Below are positions 27,357-40,000 of a stretch of 64,000 nucleotides of DNA, in pieces. The notes under the pieces were generated by a model. It saw only the letters and a program-made list of their open reading frames with translations, did not search any database and had not been told where the DNA came from. A program made the translations under genes and the position numbers. Location of the stretch: positions 4,351,089 to 4,415,088 of the forward strand of contig CM065683.1 in the NCBI GenBank assembly GCA_017654935.2, read 5' to 3'. Source of the DNA: Phymorhynchus buccinoides. Taxonomy: Eukaryota; Mollusca; Gastropoda; Neogastropoda; Raphitomidae. The first letter of the stretch is position 1; every line of letters starts with the position of its first letter.

Positions 27357-28091
27357 CAGAGTGTCCCAAAACGTGTGCATCGAAGGGGAGTTAAAACGAT
27401 GAATAGTTACAAACCAGTGTGTTCACTGTAGTCCCCAGTCATTATGATGCTCTGAACAGGGATGTGAGAGGGCCCCAAACAAAAAAAAGCGTAGTCGATG
27501 GTATCGTCAAAGTACTCAAACAAAACTTTGCCTCCGACATCAAATTTTTTCGCAGCTCGTCTACACGGATCTTACTGTCCAATCCCTGTCAAATTTGTGT
27601 TGGCATCCTTTGCCGATCTCCTCTTTCCTCACATCTATGTTGTGGTAAATAATGTTCATGGTTGACGATGAAACAGTCACTCAATAGCTTTGAAAACATC
27701 CAAATCTTCCTTCAAAATCATAGCCGAACACATAAAAATGGCGCATTGCCATTGGACATAACTGGCCAACCACAGAGAAGCTTACAAAATTCAGTCAAGG
27801 GACTGTACTCGCGCTACAAACTGCTTTCAATTTCACTGTGTGTGCGCGAAGAAAGTCTACCGAACTTGACAGTCTGTACAATCATCTCTCTCTGTACGTT
27901 TACTTTTGTTTTGTTTTTTTGTCGAATAGAAAAAGCGCATTTACGCGCTTACGCATAGCTCTCACATCCCTGTCTGAACATAGTTTTGCCTGTGTCCCAA
28001 ACATTAAGTCGCAAGGTCCATTAGGGGCCAGAAAAAGAACATTAACAGTTAGTTCAGTTCCCCTGTGATGCACGACTTTTGGGACAGCCTG
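27357..28091. mobile_element. Non-autonomous Tc1/mariner-like element with long inverted repeats
   Basis: The left end CAGAGTGTCCCAAAACGTG is preceded by TA; the right end CTTTTGGGACAGCCTG is its imperfect reverse complement. A second inner pair (ACAGGGATGTGAGAG at about 27457 and CTCTCACATCCCTGT at about 27960) shows inverted repeats of about 110-130 bp. No transposase ORF. The CAG-GTGTCCCAAAA terminus is typical of mariner-type MITEs. Confidence 0.65.
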
Positions 28092-28813
28092 TGTGAATCT
28101 GGCAGGGCTGCTGACATCTCCAGTTCAAACCTTGGGTCCTACTTTCATTGACTGGGTCCTTCTTAGTTTGGGAGGGTTCCAGTAAGTTCCTTTTTTCCCT
28201 CGTAGGTTTAGGGATAGTTTCTGTTGGTTCCAGAGATAGTTTCCCTAGGAGAGGACTGTTATCTTAGGAGGGTTTAGGGATAGTTTCTGTTGGTTCCAGA
28301 GATAGTTTCCCTAGGAGAGGACTGTTATCTTAGGGGTCCACAGGGTTTAGGGATAGTTTCTGTTGGTTCCAGAGATAGTTTCCCTAGGAGAGGACTGTTA
28401 TCTTAGGGGTCCACAGGGTTTAGGGATAGTTTCTGACAGTTCCACAGAAATATTTTTATCTAGGGGAGAACAGTTTAGATTGTTGTAAGAAATTAACATT
28501 TTCTTTTGTTTTTTTTTTTAAAGCATTGGGTGGTTAGTTCAAACCATGTAGATAATTGATCTTTACATAAATTTTTCGTCGAAAGGGGTGGTTAGTGGAA
28601 ATTAAAAAAATTGGATTCAACTAACTACCCCTATGTTAATCTTTTAACAAAAGCCTGCAAACACCGATCTTTCAATTGCGTTTATTACATTTTTTTCAAC
28701 ATGGCAAATAAAGTCATTTAAAAGAATTTGTGACTTGAATCATGTCCTGTCTCACATTAAAGATCTGAACATTTTTCACCATGGCAACACAACAATATGC
28801 AAGCCGTATTAAG
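28092..28813. repeat. Short tandem repeat with flanking noncoding sequence
   Basis: A unit of about 75-85 bp containing GTTTAGGGATAGTTTCTG and CCTAGGAGAGGACTGTTATC is repeated about three and a half times from 28205 to 28440. No gene in the remainder. Confidence 0.8.
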
Positions 28814-29375
28814 GTCTGGGTACACATGAACACTATTCACAAGATATTTGTATTTCCCCATGGCAACACAGTGAGCTGTAAGTCATTAAGAGTGGGGGGG
28901 TGTCACTGTGTTGCCATGGGGAAATAGAAATATCTTGTGAATGTTAATGTGTACACAGACCCTTATGAGTGGCCTTTCACTGTGTTGCCATGGGGAAATA
29001 GATATATCTTGTGAATGTTGTTAATGTGTACACAGACCTTTATGAGTGGCCTTTCACTGTGTTGCCATGGGGAAATAGAAATATCTTGTGAATGTTAATG
29101 TGTACACAGACCCTTATGAGTGACCTATCACTGTGTTGCCATGGGGAAATAGAAATATCTTGTGAATATTGTTAACGTGTACACAGACCCTTTATGAGTG
29201 GCCTTTCACTGTGTTGCCATGGGGAAATAGAAATATCTTGTGAATATTAACGTGTACACAGACCCTTATGAGTGGCCTTTCACTGTGTTGCCATGGGGAA
29301 ATAGAAATATCTTGTGAATATTAACGTGTACACAGACCCTTATGAGTGGCCTTTCACTGTGTTGCCATGGGGAAA
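28814..29375. repeat. 75-bp minisatellite headed by an inverted unit
   Basis: Seven direct units contain TGTTGCCATGGGGAAATAG and ATATCTTGTGAAT (from about 28907). The first unit at 28814-28872 is in reverse orientation (ATTTCCCCATGGCAACACAG), making a hairpin with the next. Units contain a Kozak-like CCATGG by chance. Confidence 0.88.
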
Positions 29376-29569
29376 GAGTGACAAATGTTCACATGTACAG
29401 AGACCTCAAGTCATCAGGCCCCACAGTCAGAGTGCGAATTAGACACCAGACAGTCAACATAGTATGTACATTGGACAACTCCCCAAATGATGGGCCGTTT
29501 AGCCTAATGTACATACTAATCCCTGATTTGAATGTCTAAGGCGCTCTCACGACTACAGGACCAGAATGA
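29376..29569. other. Spacer between two minisatellites
   Basis: Nothing recognised. Confidence 0.5.
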
Positions 29570-31076
29570 TTACACACCGCAACACACTGCCCCAATGATC
29601 CCTACACACCATGCCCCAATGATCCCTACACACTGTGCCCCAATGATCCCTACACACCATGCCCCAATGATCCTTACACACCACAACACACTGTGCCCCA
29701 ATGATCCCTACACACCATAACACTGTGCCCCTATGATCCCTACACACCGTGCCCCAATGATCCCTACACACCGTGCCCCAATTATCCCTACACACCATGC
29801 CCCAATGATCCCTACACACCGTGCCCCAATGATCCCTACACACCGTGCCCCAATGATCCCTACACACCACCATGCCCCAATGATCCCTACACACCATAAC
29901 ACACTGTGCCCCAATGATCCCTACACACCATAACACTGTGCCCCTATGATCCCTACACACCATGCCCCAATGATCCCTACACACCATGCCCCAATGATCC
30001 CTACACACCGTGCCCCAATGATCCCTACACACCGTGCCCCAATGATCCCTACACACCATGCCCCAATGATCCCTACACACCATGCCCCAATGATCCCTAC
30101 ACACCATGCCCCAATGATCCCTACACACCATGCCCCAATGATCCTTACACACCACAACACACTGTGCCCCAATGATCCCTACACACCACAACACACTGTG
30201 CCCCAATGATCCCTACACACCATAACCCTACTGCCACGATGATCCCCAATGATCCCTACACACCATGCCCCAATGATCCCTACACACCGTGCCCCAATGA
30301 TCCCTACACACTGTGCCCCAATGATCCCTACACACCGTGCCCCAATGATCCCTACACACCGTGCCCCAATGATCCCTACACACCGTGCCCCAATGATCCC
30401 TACACACCGTGCCCCAATGATCCCTACACACCATGCCCCAATGATCCCTACACACCATGCCCCAATGATCCCTACACACCATGCCCCAATGATCCCTACA
30501 CACTGTTACACACTGTGCCCCAATGATCCCTACACACTGTGCCCCAATGATCCCTAGACACTGTGCCCCAATGATCCCTACACACTGTGCCCCAATGATC
30601 CCTACACACTGTGCCCCAATGATCCCTAGACACTGTGCCCCAATGATCCCTACACACTGTGTGCCCCAATGATCCCTACACACTGTGCCCCAATGATCCC
30701 TACACACTGTGCCCCAATGATCCCGAGACACTGTGCCCCTATGATACCTAGACACTGTGCCCCTATGATCCCTAGACACTGTGCCCCTATGATCCCTAGA
30801 CACTGTGCCCCTATGATCCCTAGACACTGTGCCCCAATGATCCCTAGACACTGTGCCCCTATGATCCCTAGACACTGTGCCCCTATGATCCCTACACACT
30901 GTGCCCCTATGATCCCTAGACACTGTGCCCCAATGATCCCTAGACACTGTGCCCCAATGATCCCTAGACACTGTGCCCCTATGATCCCTACACACTGTGC
31001 CCCAATGATCCCTAGACACTGTGCCCCAATGATCCCTAGACACTGTGCCCCTATGATCCCTACACACTGTGCCCTG
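29570..31076. repeat. 24-bp minisatellite, about 60 units
   Basis: Unit CCCCAATGATCCCTACACAC plus a variable four bases (CATG, CGTG, CTGT). Three zones can be told apart: CACACC-type units on the left, CACACTGTG in the middle, and GACACTGTGCCCCTATG units on the right. Eight codons long, so open frames exist on both strands (MIPTHRAP, CRDHWGTV) without being genes. Confidence 0.97.
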
Positions 31077-31128
31077 TGTCTAATGACAGCACGTTCAGTC
31101 CTTGGAGGGAGTGGTGTTAACAGTGAAG

Positions 31129-31377
31129 GTGCTAACCCTTTCAACGCTAGCCATTCCTCAGCCAAAAAAATACCATTAAACTTACTTGGGTAGGGTACAG
31201 ATTTCGTCTGCAGTACTGGGGATTCCTCTGTGACGTGCATAAAATAGGGCCTATACTTGCCTCCCAAAATGAAGAACATAAGGTCACTGGATACCAGGCC
31301 CTCGTTTGATGCCTTTTAGTGACATGGGAGTCAAATCATTGTGGTGCCAAGAGGCGACAGTGGCAATGAAAGGGTTA
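31129..31377. mobile_element. Possible piggyBac-like MITE
   Basis: Ends CTAACCCTTTCAACGC and GCAATGAAAGGGTTAA form short inverted repeats (CCCTTTCA, TGAAAGGG), with TTAA on the right and CTAA on the left, as for TTAA-targeting piggyBac elements. About 250 bp, no ORF. A decayed relative may lie at 43950-44240 (GGTGAAAGGGCTTAA). Confidence 0.45.
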
Positions 31378-32282
31378 AAGGGGAAGTTCCACAGGTACCA
31401 ATTCGCCATTTCCCACTTCGCCACGTGGATTAGATAGAGTGCTGTCAGGCAGTTGCATTTCGCCTTCCTCTCAGTGCCATTTCGCCTTCTTTACTTCCCT
31501 CCTTCACTTCAATCCATTTCTCACATCCAGTAAAACGTCAGGCAGATCCAGACATGCGCATGCAGACACGCGCAAGCATGCACACACGCACACATAGACA
31601 GAAAGACAGATATTGTGGTACTAGGCAGGGCTCCCCATTCTGTGCGTCAAATGTGCGTGACAGACGCATTAAAACTTCGTACTGGGGGTGAAACGACACA
31701 CTATAATTACTACTCGAGGGTTATGAGACGCACTATAAATCTGGCGAGCGCTTGTACTGCAGATCCATGAGACCAATTAGGCATGTCTGGTACCACTGCT
31801 GTCTGTTTAGGTTAGAAGATAAAGACCCTTCTCAATTTCCTTCCTTTCTTTCTTCCTTCCTTTGGGTGACTGCTCTTGTCAATGTCAGCCTTATCTGAAT
31901 GGCGCTCTCTCTATCTATCTTTCTCTCTGTCTCTCTCTTTGTCATGCCTTGCTTGAAATTTTTATAGTTTTGTTGTTTCATCCTCAATGCCTCAAAAGAG
32001 GGCAAAGGATTAAAGTTCTTGATTCTTGAATGATGTGTGTGAGTGTGGCTGTGTGTGACTGTGTTGGTAACATTTGTGTGTCGGAAATGCCAGGCATGTA
32101 ATGCTTCATACTGCCTGTGCATACAATACTTTACATTTTTTTGACAGTACCCACATGTCTTTATGCTTATTTTGTTTTGATTTTTCACCCTCTATAAGTT
32201 CACCCTGGGGGTGAAGAGACCCTCTATAGCTGCTTCCTGGGGGTGAAAATACCCTCTATGGTCAAACAAAATGGGGAGCCCT
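31378..32282. other. Noncoding stretch
   Basis: No gene recognised. Pyrimidine-rich runs at 31835-31945. A short tandem of CACCCTGGGGGTGAA-like sequence lies at 32195-32255. Confidence 0.5.
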
Positions 32283-32700
32283 GCTAGCATGCACTTGGTT
32301 GCTTGAGAACACACAGGCACACACACACACACAGACATGCACTTGATTGCTTGAGAACACACAGGCACACACACACAGACAGACAGACATGCACTTGATT
32401 GCTTGAGAACACACAGGCACACACACACACAGACATGCACTTGATTGCTTGAGAACACACAGGCACACACACACACAGACATGCACTTGATTGCTTGAGA
32501 ACACACAGGCACACACACACACACACACAGTGACACACACAACACACACACATGCACTTGATTGCTTGAGAACACACAGGCACACACACCACACACACAC
32601 AAACATGCACTTGATTGCTGGAGAAACACACAGCACATCACACACACAGACAGACAGACATGCACTTTGATTGACTGAGAACACACACATTCACGAAGCA
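32283..32700. repeat. CA-containing minisatellite, about seven units
   Basis: Unit of roughly 50-70 bp: GCACTTGATTGCTTGAGAAC, then ACACAGGCACACAC with a variable (CA)n and AGACAT. Length differences come from the CA run. Confidence 0.92.
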
Positions 32701-33149
32701 AAGGAAGGCGAAAATGACACCACGTTCAAAATATGCCGCCATCATAAGAGCGATTTGGGAAATGACGATTTGGGAAGTCCCCCATGAAGCACTGGAGGGG
32801 TCACAGTAAGGGTCATAACAGGGGTCACAACAAGGGTCAAAGTAAGGGTCACAACAAAGCTCAAAGTAAGGGTCCTTTCCATCACAGAAGCCCCCTCCCA
32901 AACACCCCCCCCCCCCCCCCTCCCACCCCACCACCCACCTCCCCCCCCCCCACCGTGTAGTACTAGGTACTTTAAAACACCCCCCTCCCTCACCATTTTG
33001 CATGGACAATGTTCACTGGGTGGCAGCACTGTGCCCATTCTGGAGGCAGGGATGAAGTGAGGACCAGCCAAAGAATGCCAGCAGAAATCAACTGAACACG
33101 CAGACTTTGAAAGCGGGAAACATGAGGGGGGTGTCCTAAAACACACCTG
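32701..33149. other. Noncoding stretch with C tracts
   Basis: AGGGTCA-type short repeats at 32810-32870 and C runs at 32906-32955. No gene recognised. Confidence 0.6.
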
Positions 33150-33575
33150 TTGTCAGAAATAACCACGCAGCCACAAGAAAAGACTCGAGGAAACGCAGTA
33201 CTGGGAGAGACAGACATGTGTACTGCAAAACAAATGTACATCAGAATAATCAAGTATTCATTCCCTCTGTTCCTCTGTCTCCCCTTGGGGATACCGGGGG
33301 GGGGTGTCTTTTGTAAAAATAGTTCCCCCGCCTTCTGGAAGTTCTGTGCTTGCAGGGCTCCCAATCGTCCTGCAAAACAAGGGGTCCCAGGGACTCCTTC
33401 ACTTACAGTATAGAGGGTCCTAGAAGTGGGATAGAGGGTCCCAATGACATTGCGAATGCTAAAAAGAATTTTTATAGTGCATCCGTGGGACCCCCTGCAT
33501 ATTCTCTTAGAGGGTCCCTAATACTTCTTATACTCCATATTCTCATACCAGGGGGTCCCTGGGAGCCTTGTCAGA
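33150..33575 (-). repeat. Left arm of an approximately 2-kb inverted repeat
   Basis: Reverse complement of 34743-35172 over about 430 bp. It includes CGCAGCCACAAGAAAAGACTC, AATAATCAAGTATTCATTCCC, the family A tail and a segment of GGTCCCAGGGACTCCTTC type. The arms differ by scattered changes. Confidence 0.85.
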
Positions 33576-33609
33576 AATAACCTGGTTAAACACTCCAATT
33601 CTTACTGCT

Positions 33610-34460
33610 ACACACAGCTTATCAAATAATGCTACACACAGCTAATGCTAACGATGCTACACACAGCTAACGATGCTACACACAGCTAATGATGCTACAC
33701 ACAGCTAACGATGCTACACACAGTCAACGATGCTACACACAGCTAATGATGCTACACACAGCTAATGATGCTACACACAGCTTATCAAATAATGATGCTA
33801 CACACTACACACAGCTAATGATGCTACACACAGCTAATGATGCTACACACAGCTTATCAAATAATGCTACACACAGCTAATGCTAACGATGCTACACACA
33901 GTCAACGATGCTACACACAGCTAACCCATGCTACACACAGCTAATGATGCTACACACAGCTAACGATGCTACACACAGTCAACGATGCTACACACAGCTA
34001 ATGATGCTACACACAGCTAATGATGCTACACACAGCTTATCAAATAATGCTACACACAGCTAATGCTAACGATGCTACACACAGCTTATCAAATAATGCT
34101 ACACACAGCTAATGATGCTACACACAGCTAACGATGCTACACACACACAGCTGCTACACACAGCTAACGATGCTACACACAGCTAACGATGCTACACACA
34201 GTCAACGATGCTACACACAGCAACGATGCTACACACAGTCAACGATGCTAACACAGCTATGCTACACACAGCTAACGATACTACACACAGTCAATGATGC
34301 TACACACAGCTAACAATGCTACACACAGCTAACGATGCTACACACAGCTAATGATACTACACACAGCTAACGATGCTACACACAGCTAATGATGCTACAC
34401 ACAGCTAATGATGCTACACACAGCTAACGATGCTACACACAGCTAACGATGCTACACACA
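33610..34460. repeat. 19-bp minisatellite in the loop of the inverted repeat
   Basis: Unit GATGCTACACACAGCTAAY repeated more than 40 times, with interspersed longer units that add TTATCAAATAAT. It occupies most of the space between the arms at 33150-33575 and 34743-35172. Confidence 0.95.
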
Positions 34461-34742
34461 GGGCACAGTTTGTTGTTTTGTCTGAGAAACAAGGCAGGAC
34501 GAAGAAACCCATTCCTGCAGTGGCTCAGAGAGGAACTTCTTCTTCTGCACTCCCAGGCCGTATGGCCATAATGGATAAGGTACGCATGTGTCCGGTTTTC
34601 AGTTTTCACACTGGCCTCCCCACTGCATACAGGTGGCACATTCTGATTTCTGAGGAGCTCAAAACGAGAAATATTATTTTGAAGATTTGTTTTAAATCAA
34701 AGGGAAAACGAGTCAAAGAGAGTGGCCGGTTAGAGGAAGTTA
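34461..34742 (+). repeat. Dispersed repeat family A
   Basis: Head at 34544-34662 (CTTCTTCTTCTGCACTCCC, GTATGGCCATAATGG, GTGTCCGGTTTTCAG) and purine-rich middle to about 34742, just inside the right arm of the inverted repeat. Confidence 0.75.
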
Positions 34743-35172
34743 CAAGCCAAGGCTCCCAGGGACCCCCATTTGGGGGGTCTATGAAGCACTAAAATTCTAA
34801 GGGACCCTCTAAAAGAATGTGCAGGGGCCCCCAGGGATGCACTATAAACACTTTCTTTTGCAGCATTCGCAATGCCATTGGGACTCTCTATCCCGCCTCT
34901 AGGACCCTCTATAATGTAAGTGAAGGAGTCCCTGGGACCACTTGTTTTTGCGGGACGATTGGGAGCGCTGCAAGCACAGAAGGCGGAGGAACTAAGGAGG
35001 AACTATTTATGAAAGACACACAGACACACACACACCCCGGTATCCCCATGGAGAGACAGAGGAACAAAGGGAATGAATACTTGATTATTCTGATGTCCAT
35101 TTTTTTTGCAGTACATATCGTCATATGTCTGTCTCTGCATTTCTTTGAGTCTTTTCTTGTGGCTGCGTAGAT
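34743..35172 (+). repeat. Right arm of an approximately 2-kb inverted repeat
   Basis: Pairs with 33150-33575. It contains GGCTCCCAGGGACCCCC, GTAAGTGAAGGAGTCCCTGG, the family A tail (CCCCGGTATCCCC) and CTTTTCTTGTGGCTGCGTAG. Confidence 0.85.
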
Positions 35173-35352
35173 GTCTTCTTTGGTTGGCCTCTCGCTGGGT
35201 GCATTTCTTATGCGGACTTGGACACTGTTCTTTGCTGTCTGGTGGTGTTGGTGTAGGCTTGGTGGACACTGCTCTTGGCTGAGGTGTAGGGTTTCCCGGT
35301 GATGGGGAGGTTGAAGCCACTGTTTGCCGTTTCACTCGCGTTGCGGTCTGTC
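35173..35352 (-). other. Possible minus-strand exon (weak)
   Basis: On the minus strand a pyrimidine-rich tract and TTTTCAG end at about 35353. They are followed by a G/C-balanced open frame rich in Pro, Thr and Ser (QTATRVKRQTVASTSPSPGN...) leading to REANQRRHLRSHKKR, the latter inside the inverted-repeat arm. No family is recognised. Composition differs from the surrounding repeats, which is the only coding sign. Confidence 0.2.
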
Positions 35353-36699
35353 TGAAAACATGACAAACAAACAAACAAAAAACTTATAATATGACATCTC
35401 CATCATTGGTACACTACAGGTGCAACTCCTTAAAATGAAGAAAAGCTGCTGAAAATGGCAGGGGTCCAGGGGTCGCTAGGGCCCAGTGCGGGGTACAGGG
35501 GCAGAGCCCTGTTGGAGGATTCAGGGAGGGTTAGGGTTAGGGTCCGACTCCCTAAAAATGAAGAAGAGCTGAAAGGCAGCGTTCCCAGGGGCTTGTCCTA
35601 GGGGCCGCCCAGGCCCTCAGTGGGGTACAGGGGGCAGAGCCCTGTTGGATGATTCAGGGGGGGGGGGGGGGGGGGTGGATCACAAGGGGGGGTGGGGGGG
35701 GGGGGGGGGGGGGGGGGGGGGAGGGGGGGGGGGGGGTGGGGGGTGGGGGGGGGGGGGGGGGGGAGGGGGGGGGGGGGACAAAGAGAGCAAGAGAGATAAC
35801 ATGATGGACCGAGAAAGTTGGAGTCCAATAAGCCTTGCAAAATGATTACATTGCCTTTGAAAACAACATAGCATCACTATATGCCCCTGTTTTGGAAGAT
35901 TCCCAGAGAGACTTCCGGGATAGAACAACCAAATTCAAAACGCCCCAAATCACTTGTGGTCAACTTTGGGGGATGAATAATAAAAGAAAAAAATAGTTCA
36001 GTTTCTGGTTTTAAAAACACCACACACCAAAAACTGAAATCAGTGTGAAACTGAAAGAGTTGCACCCATGCTAAGTCTAGACATTGCTGGAAATGTCAGC
36101 TCTTCTACTTGTTGGATCCAGTAAAAAAATTAAAAAAGGATAACAAACAGCAGCGCCTAATGAGCCGAAAAATACGGTAAATTCAATAACTAAGCATTTT
36201 ATCAGGAACAATTGCAGTATTATGCTATACAATTTTGTTTCAGCAATTTTCACATTTCTGCCCCTACGAATTCATAACAGAAAAGAGTATGACCGATTGT
36301 TATTTCAATCAACAGGTTGTCTCCCCTAGAGTCAGAATTGTGAATAATTATGGCCAGTTTTTGCCCCTAAGATTAGTAAGAATGATAAGATTTAAAGTAA
36401 ACAGTTGCTTTTTTTTCTCTCAAGAAATGTTCTTCTTTCGAATGCTTGAAATTTCGAATGCAAAAGAGAGGGTTTCCAAAAGAGAGAGGTTCCCCATAGG
36501 CCCCCCGCCCCCCTAAAGCTGCTGCACCCACAAAGAAGAGGGTCTTTAGAAGCTATAATAAAATATCCTAAAAACCTTGATTATAAATAATAACAGCGAA
36601 ATGCTACGCAAACTGGATTTACCCACCACCCTGGACTCAGTCACTGTTCATACATTTCTTAATAACAGTCCTGACAACACTAACTAAAGCTTGTTCCAG
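35353..36699. repeat. Noncoding stretch with a 120-bp G tract
   Basis: A nearly pure G run broken by single A, T or GA lies at about 35657-35777 and could form G-quadruplexes on the + strand. A short duplication of AGGGGCAGAGCCCTGTTGGA lies at 35500-35655. Nothing coding is recognised to 36699. Confidence 0.8.
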
Positions 36700-37060
36700 A
36701 TCTCAATTTCATTTCAAAAACTATAGAAACCATGAATTAAAAAATACTAAGTCAGTAGAAGTACTAGAACTAACATCAGCAGACATTTTTTCAGTAACAG
36801 AGTAACTAACTATTGGAACGCACTTCCTGCTCAAACAACAATTGTACCTGATACTAACAATTTTAAAATCCTCTTGGACAAAGACCCAAAGTCAGTAAAC
36901 TAAAATACTAACTGGTACTTACGATTGATTAACTGTCTTCTAAAAGTAAAAACTGTCAGCTGTGCCAACGGCATACATAATAAAAACTAAACCAAGAGAA
37001 AGGACACTTGAGAGGCCGCAAGGCCCAGTTGTCCTACCTAACCTGACCTAATAATTACCT
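36700..37060 (+). mobile_element. 3' end of a CR1/Jockey-type LINE
   Basis: One frame reads RHFFSNRVTNYWNALPAQ and ends DTNNFKILLDKDPKSVN and stop at about 36902. This is the usual C-terminus of CR1/Jockey-type reverse transcriptases (xFFSxRVxxxWNxLP). The 3' UTR that follows (GAGAGGCCGCAAGGCCCAG, CCTACCTAACCTGACC) matches 2411-2470 reversed. Upstream frames are broken, so it is a remnant. Confidence 0.75.
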
Positions 37061-37099
37061 CTGACTGGCAGCACATGCGTCCTTCCTTTTCCTATTGCG

Positions 37100-40000
37100 C
37101 ACAGGATGGAAGTGGTCTTCAGTCCACACAGGATGGAAGTGGTCTTCAGTCCACAGGATGGAAGTGGTCTTCAGTCCACACACAGGATGGAAGTGGTCTT
37201 CAGTCCACACAGGATGGAAGTGGTCTTCAGTCCACAGGATGGAAGTGGTCTTCAGTCCACAGGATGGAAGTGGTCTTCAGTCCACAGGATGGAAGTGGTC
37301 TTCAGTCCACACAGGATGGAAGTGGTCTTCAGTCCACACAGGATGGAAGTGGTCTTCAGTCCACAGGATGGAAGTGGTCTTCAGTCCACACAGGATGGAA
37401 GTGGTCTTCAGTCCACAGGATGGAAGAAAAAGTGGTCTGCAGTCCACACAGGATGGAAAAGTGGATCTTCAGTCCACAGGATGGAAGTGGTCTTCAGTCC
37501 ACACAGGATGGAAGTGGTCTTCAGTCCACAGGATGGAAGTGGTCTTCAGTCCACACAGGATGGAAGTGGTCTTCAGTCCACAGGATGGAAGTGGTCTTCA
37601 GTCCACAGGATGGAAGTGGTCTTCAGTCCACACAGGATGGAAGTGGTCTTCCAGTCCACCAGGATGGAAGAAGAGAAGTGTCTTCAGTCCACACAGGATG
37701 GAAGATGGTGAATGTAGGAGGGGGAACATGGCTGTCTTCAGTCCACACAGGATGGAAGACGGTGACTGTAGGAGTGGGAACATGGCTGTCTTCAGTCCAC
37801 ACAGGATGGAAGATGGTGACTGTAGGGAGTGGGAACATGGCTGTCTTCAGTCCACACAGGATGGAAGACGGTGACTGTAGGAGGGGGAACATGGCTGTCT
37901 TCAGTCCACACAGGATGGAAGATGGTGACTGTAGGAGGGGGAACATGGCTGTCTTCAGTCCACACAGGATGGAAGACGGTGACTGTAGGAGGGGGAACAT
38001 GGCTGTCTTCAGTCCACACAGGATGGAAGAAGACGGTGACTGTAGGAGGGGGAACATGGCTGTCTTCAGTCCACACAGGATGGAAGATGGTGACTGTAGA
38101 AGTGGGAACATGGCTGTCTTCAGTCCACACAGGATGGAAGATGGTGACTGTTGGAGTGGGAACACGGCTGTCTTCAGTCCACACATGATGGAAGATGGTG
38201 ACTGTAGAAGTGGGAACATGGCTGTCTTCAGTCCACACAGGATGGAAGACGGTGACTGTAGGAGTGGGAACATGGCTGTCTTCAGTCCACACAGGATGGA
38301 AGATGGTCTTCTGTCCACAGGATGGAACATGGCTGTCTTCAGTCCACACAGGATGGAAGACGGTGAATGTAGAAGTGGGAACATGGCTGTCTTCAGTCCA
38401 CACAGGATGGAAAGACGGTGAATGTAGAAGGGGGAACATGGCTGTCTTCAGTCCACAGGATGGAAGACGGTGACTGTAGGAGGGGGAACATGGCTGTCTT
38501 CAGTCCACACAGGATGGAAGACGGTGACTGTAGGAGGGGGGACATGGCTGTCTTCAGTCCACACAGGATGAAAGACGGTGAATGTAGAAGTGGGAACATG
38601 GCTGTCTTCAGTCCACACAGGATGGAAGACGGTGAATGTAGAAGTGGGAACATGGCTGTCTTCAGTCCACACAGGATGGAAGACGGTGAATGTAGGAGTG
38701 GGAACATGGCTGTCTTCAGTCCACAGGATGGAAGACGGTGACTGTAGGAGGGGGAACATGGCTGTCTTCAGTCCACAGGATGGAAGTGGTCTTCAGTCCA
38801 CAGGATGGAAGTGGTCTTCAGTCCACACAGGATGGAAGACGGTGAATGTAGAAGTGGGAACATGGCTGTCTTCAGTCCACACAGGATGGAAGACGGTGAA
38901 TGTAGAAGGGGGAACATGGCTGTCTTCAGTCCACACCAGGATGGAAGACGGTGACTGTAGGAGGGGGAACATGGCTGTCTTCAGTCCACAGGATGGAAGA
39001 CGGTGAATGTAGAAGGGGGAACATGGCTGTCTTCAGTCCACACAGGATGGAAGACGGTGAATGTAGGAGGGGGAACATGGCTGTCTTCAGTCCACACAGG
39101 ATGGAAGACGGTGACTGTAGAAGTGGGAACATGGCTGTCTTCAGTCCACACAGGATGGAAGACGGTGACTGTAGGAGGGGGAACATGGCTGTCTTCAGTC
39201 CACACAGGATAGAAGACACGTGACTGTAGGAGGGGGAACATGGCTGTCTTCAGTCCACAGGATGGAAGATGGTGACTGTAGGAGTGGGAACATGGCTGTC
39301 TTCAGTCCACACAGGATGGAAGATGGTGACTGTAGAAGGCTATAGGGAACATGGCTGTCTTCAGTCCACACAGGATGGAAGACGGTGACTGTAGGAGTTG
39401 GGAACATGGCTGTCTTCAGTCCACACAGGATGGAAGACGGTGAATGTAGAAGGGGGAACATGGCTGTCTTCAGTCCACACAGGATGGAAGATGGTGACTG
39501 TAGAAGTGGGAACATGGCTGTCTTCAGTCCACAGGATGGAAGATGGTGACTGTAGAAGTGGGAACATGGCTGTCTTCAGTCCACACAGGATGGAAGATGG
39601 TGACTGTAGGAGGGGGAACATGGCTGTCTTCAGTCCACACAGGATGGAAGACGGTGACTGTAGGAGGGGGAACATGGCTGTCTTCAGTCCACACAGGATG
39701 GAAGATGGTGACTGTAGGAGTGGGAACACGGCTGTCTTCAGTCCACACATGATGGAAGATGGTGACTGTAGAAGTGGGAACATGGCTGTCTTCAGTCCAC
39801 AGGATGGAAGACGGTGAATGTAGTAGGGGGAACATGGCTGTCTTCAGTCCACAGGATGGAAGACGGTGACTGTAGGAGGGGGAACATGGCTGTCTTCAGT
39901 CCACAGGATGGAAGACGGTGAATGTAGAAGTGGGAACATGGCTGTCTTCAGCCCACACAGGATGGAAGATGGTGACTGTAGGAGGGGGAACATGGGGCTG

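Noticed and set aside
29553..31279. Long ORFs of MIPTHRAP or CRDHWGTV type on both strands
   Set aside because: Produced by the 24-bp minisatellite; no start context, domain or unique sequence supports a gene.
29570..34460. CRISPR-like arrays
   Set aside because: The repeats have no unique spacers; units abut directly, and the genome is eukaryotic.
37075..38421. 448-codon + strand ORF and similar frames to 42.1 kb on both strands
   Set aside because: They are a consequence of the 54-bp minisatellite, whose length is a multiple of three. The translations are simple repeats such as MEDGDCRSGNMAVFSPH, and all frames look equally open.
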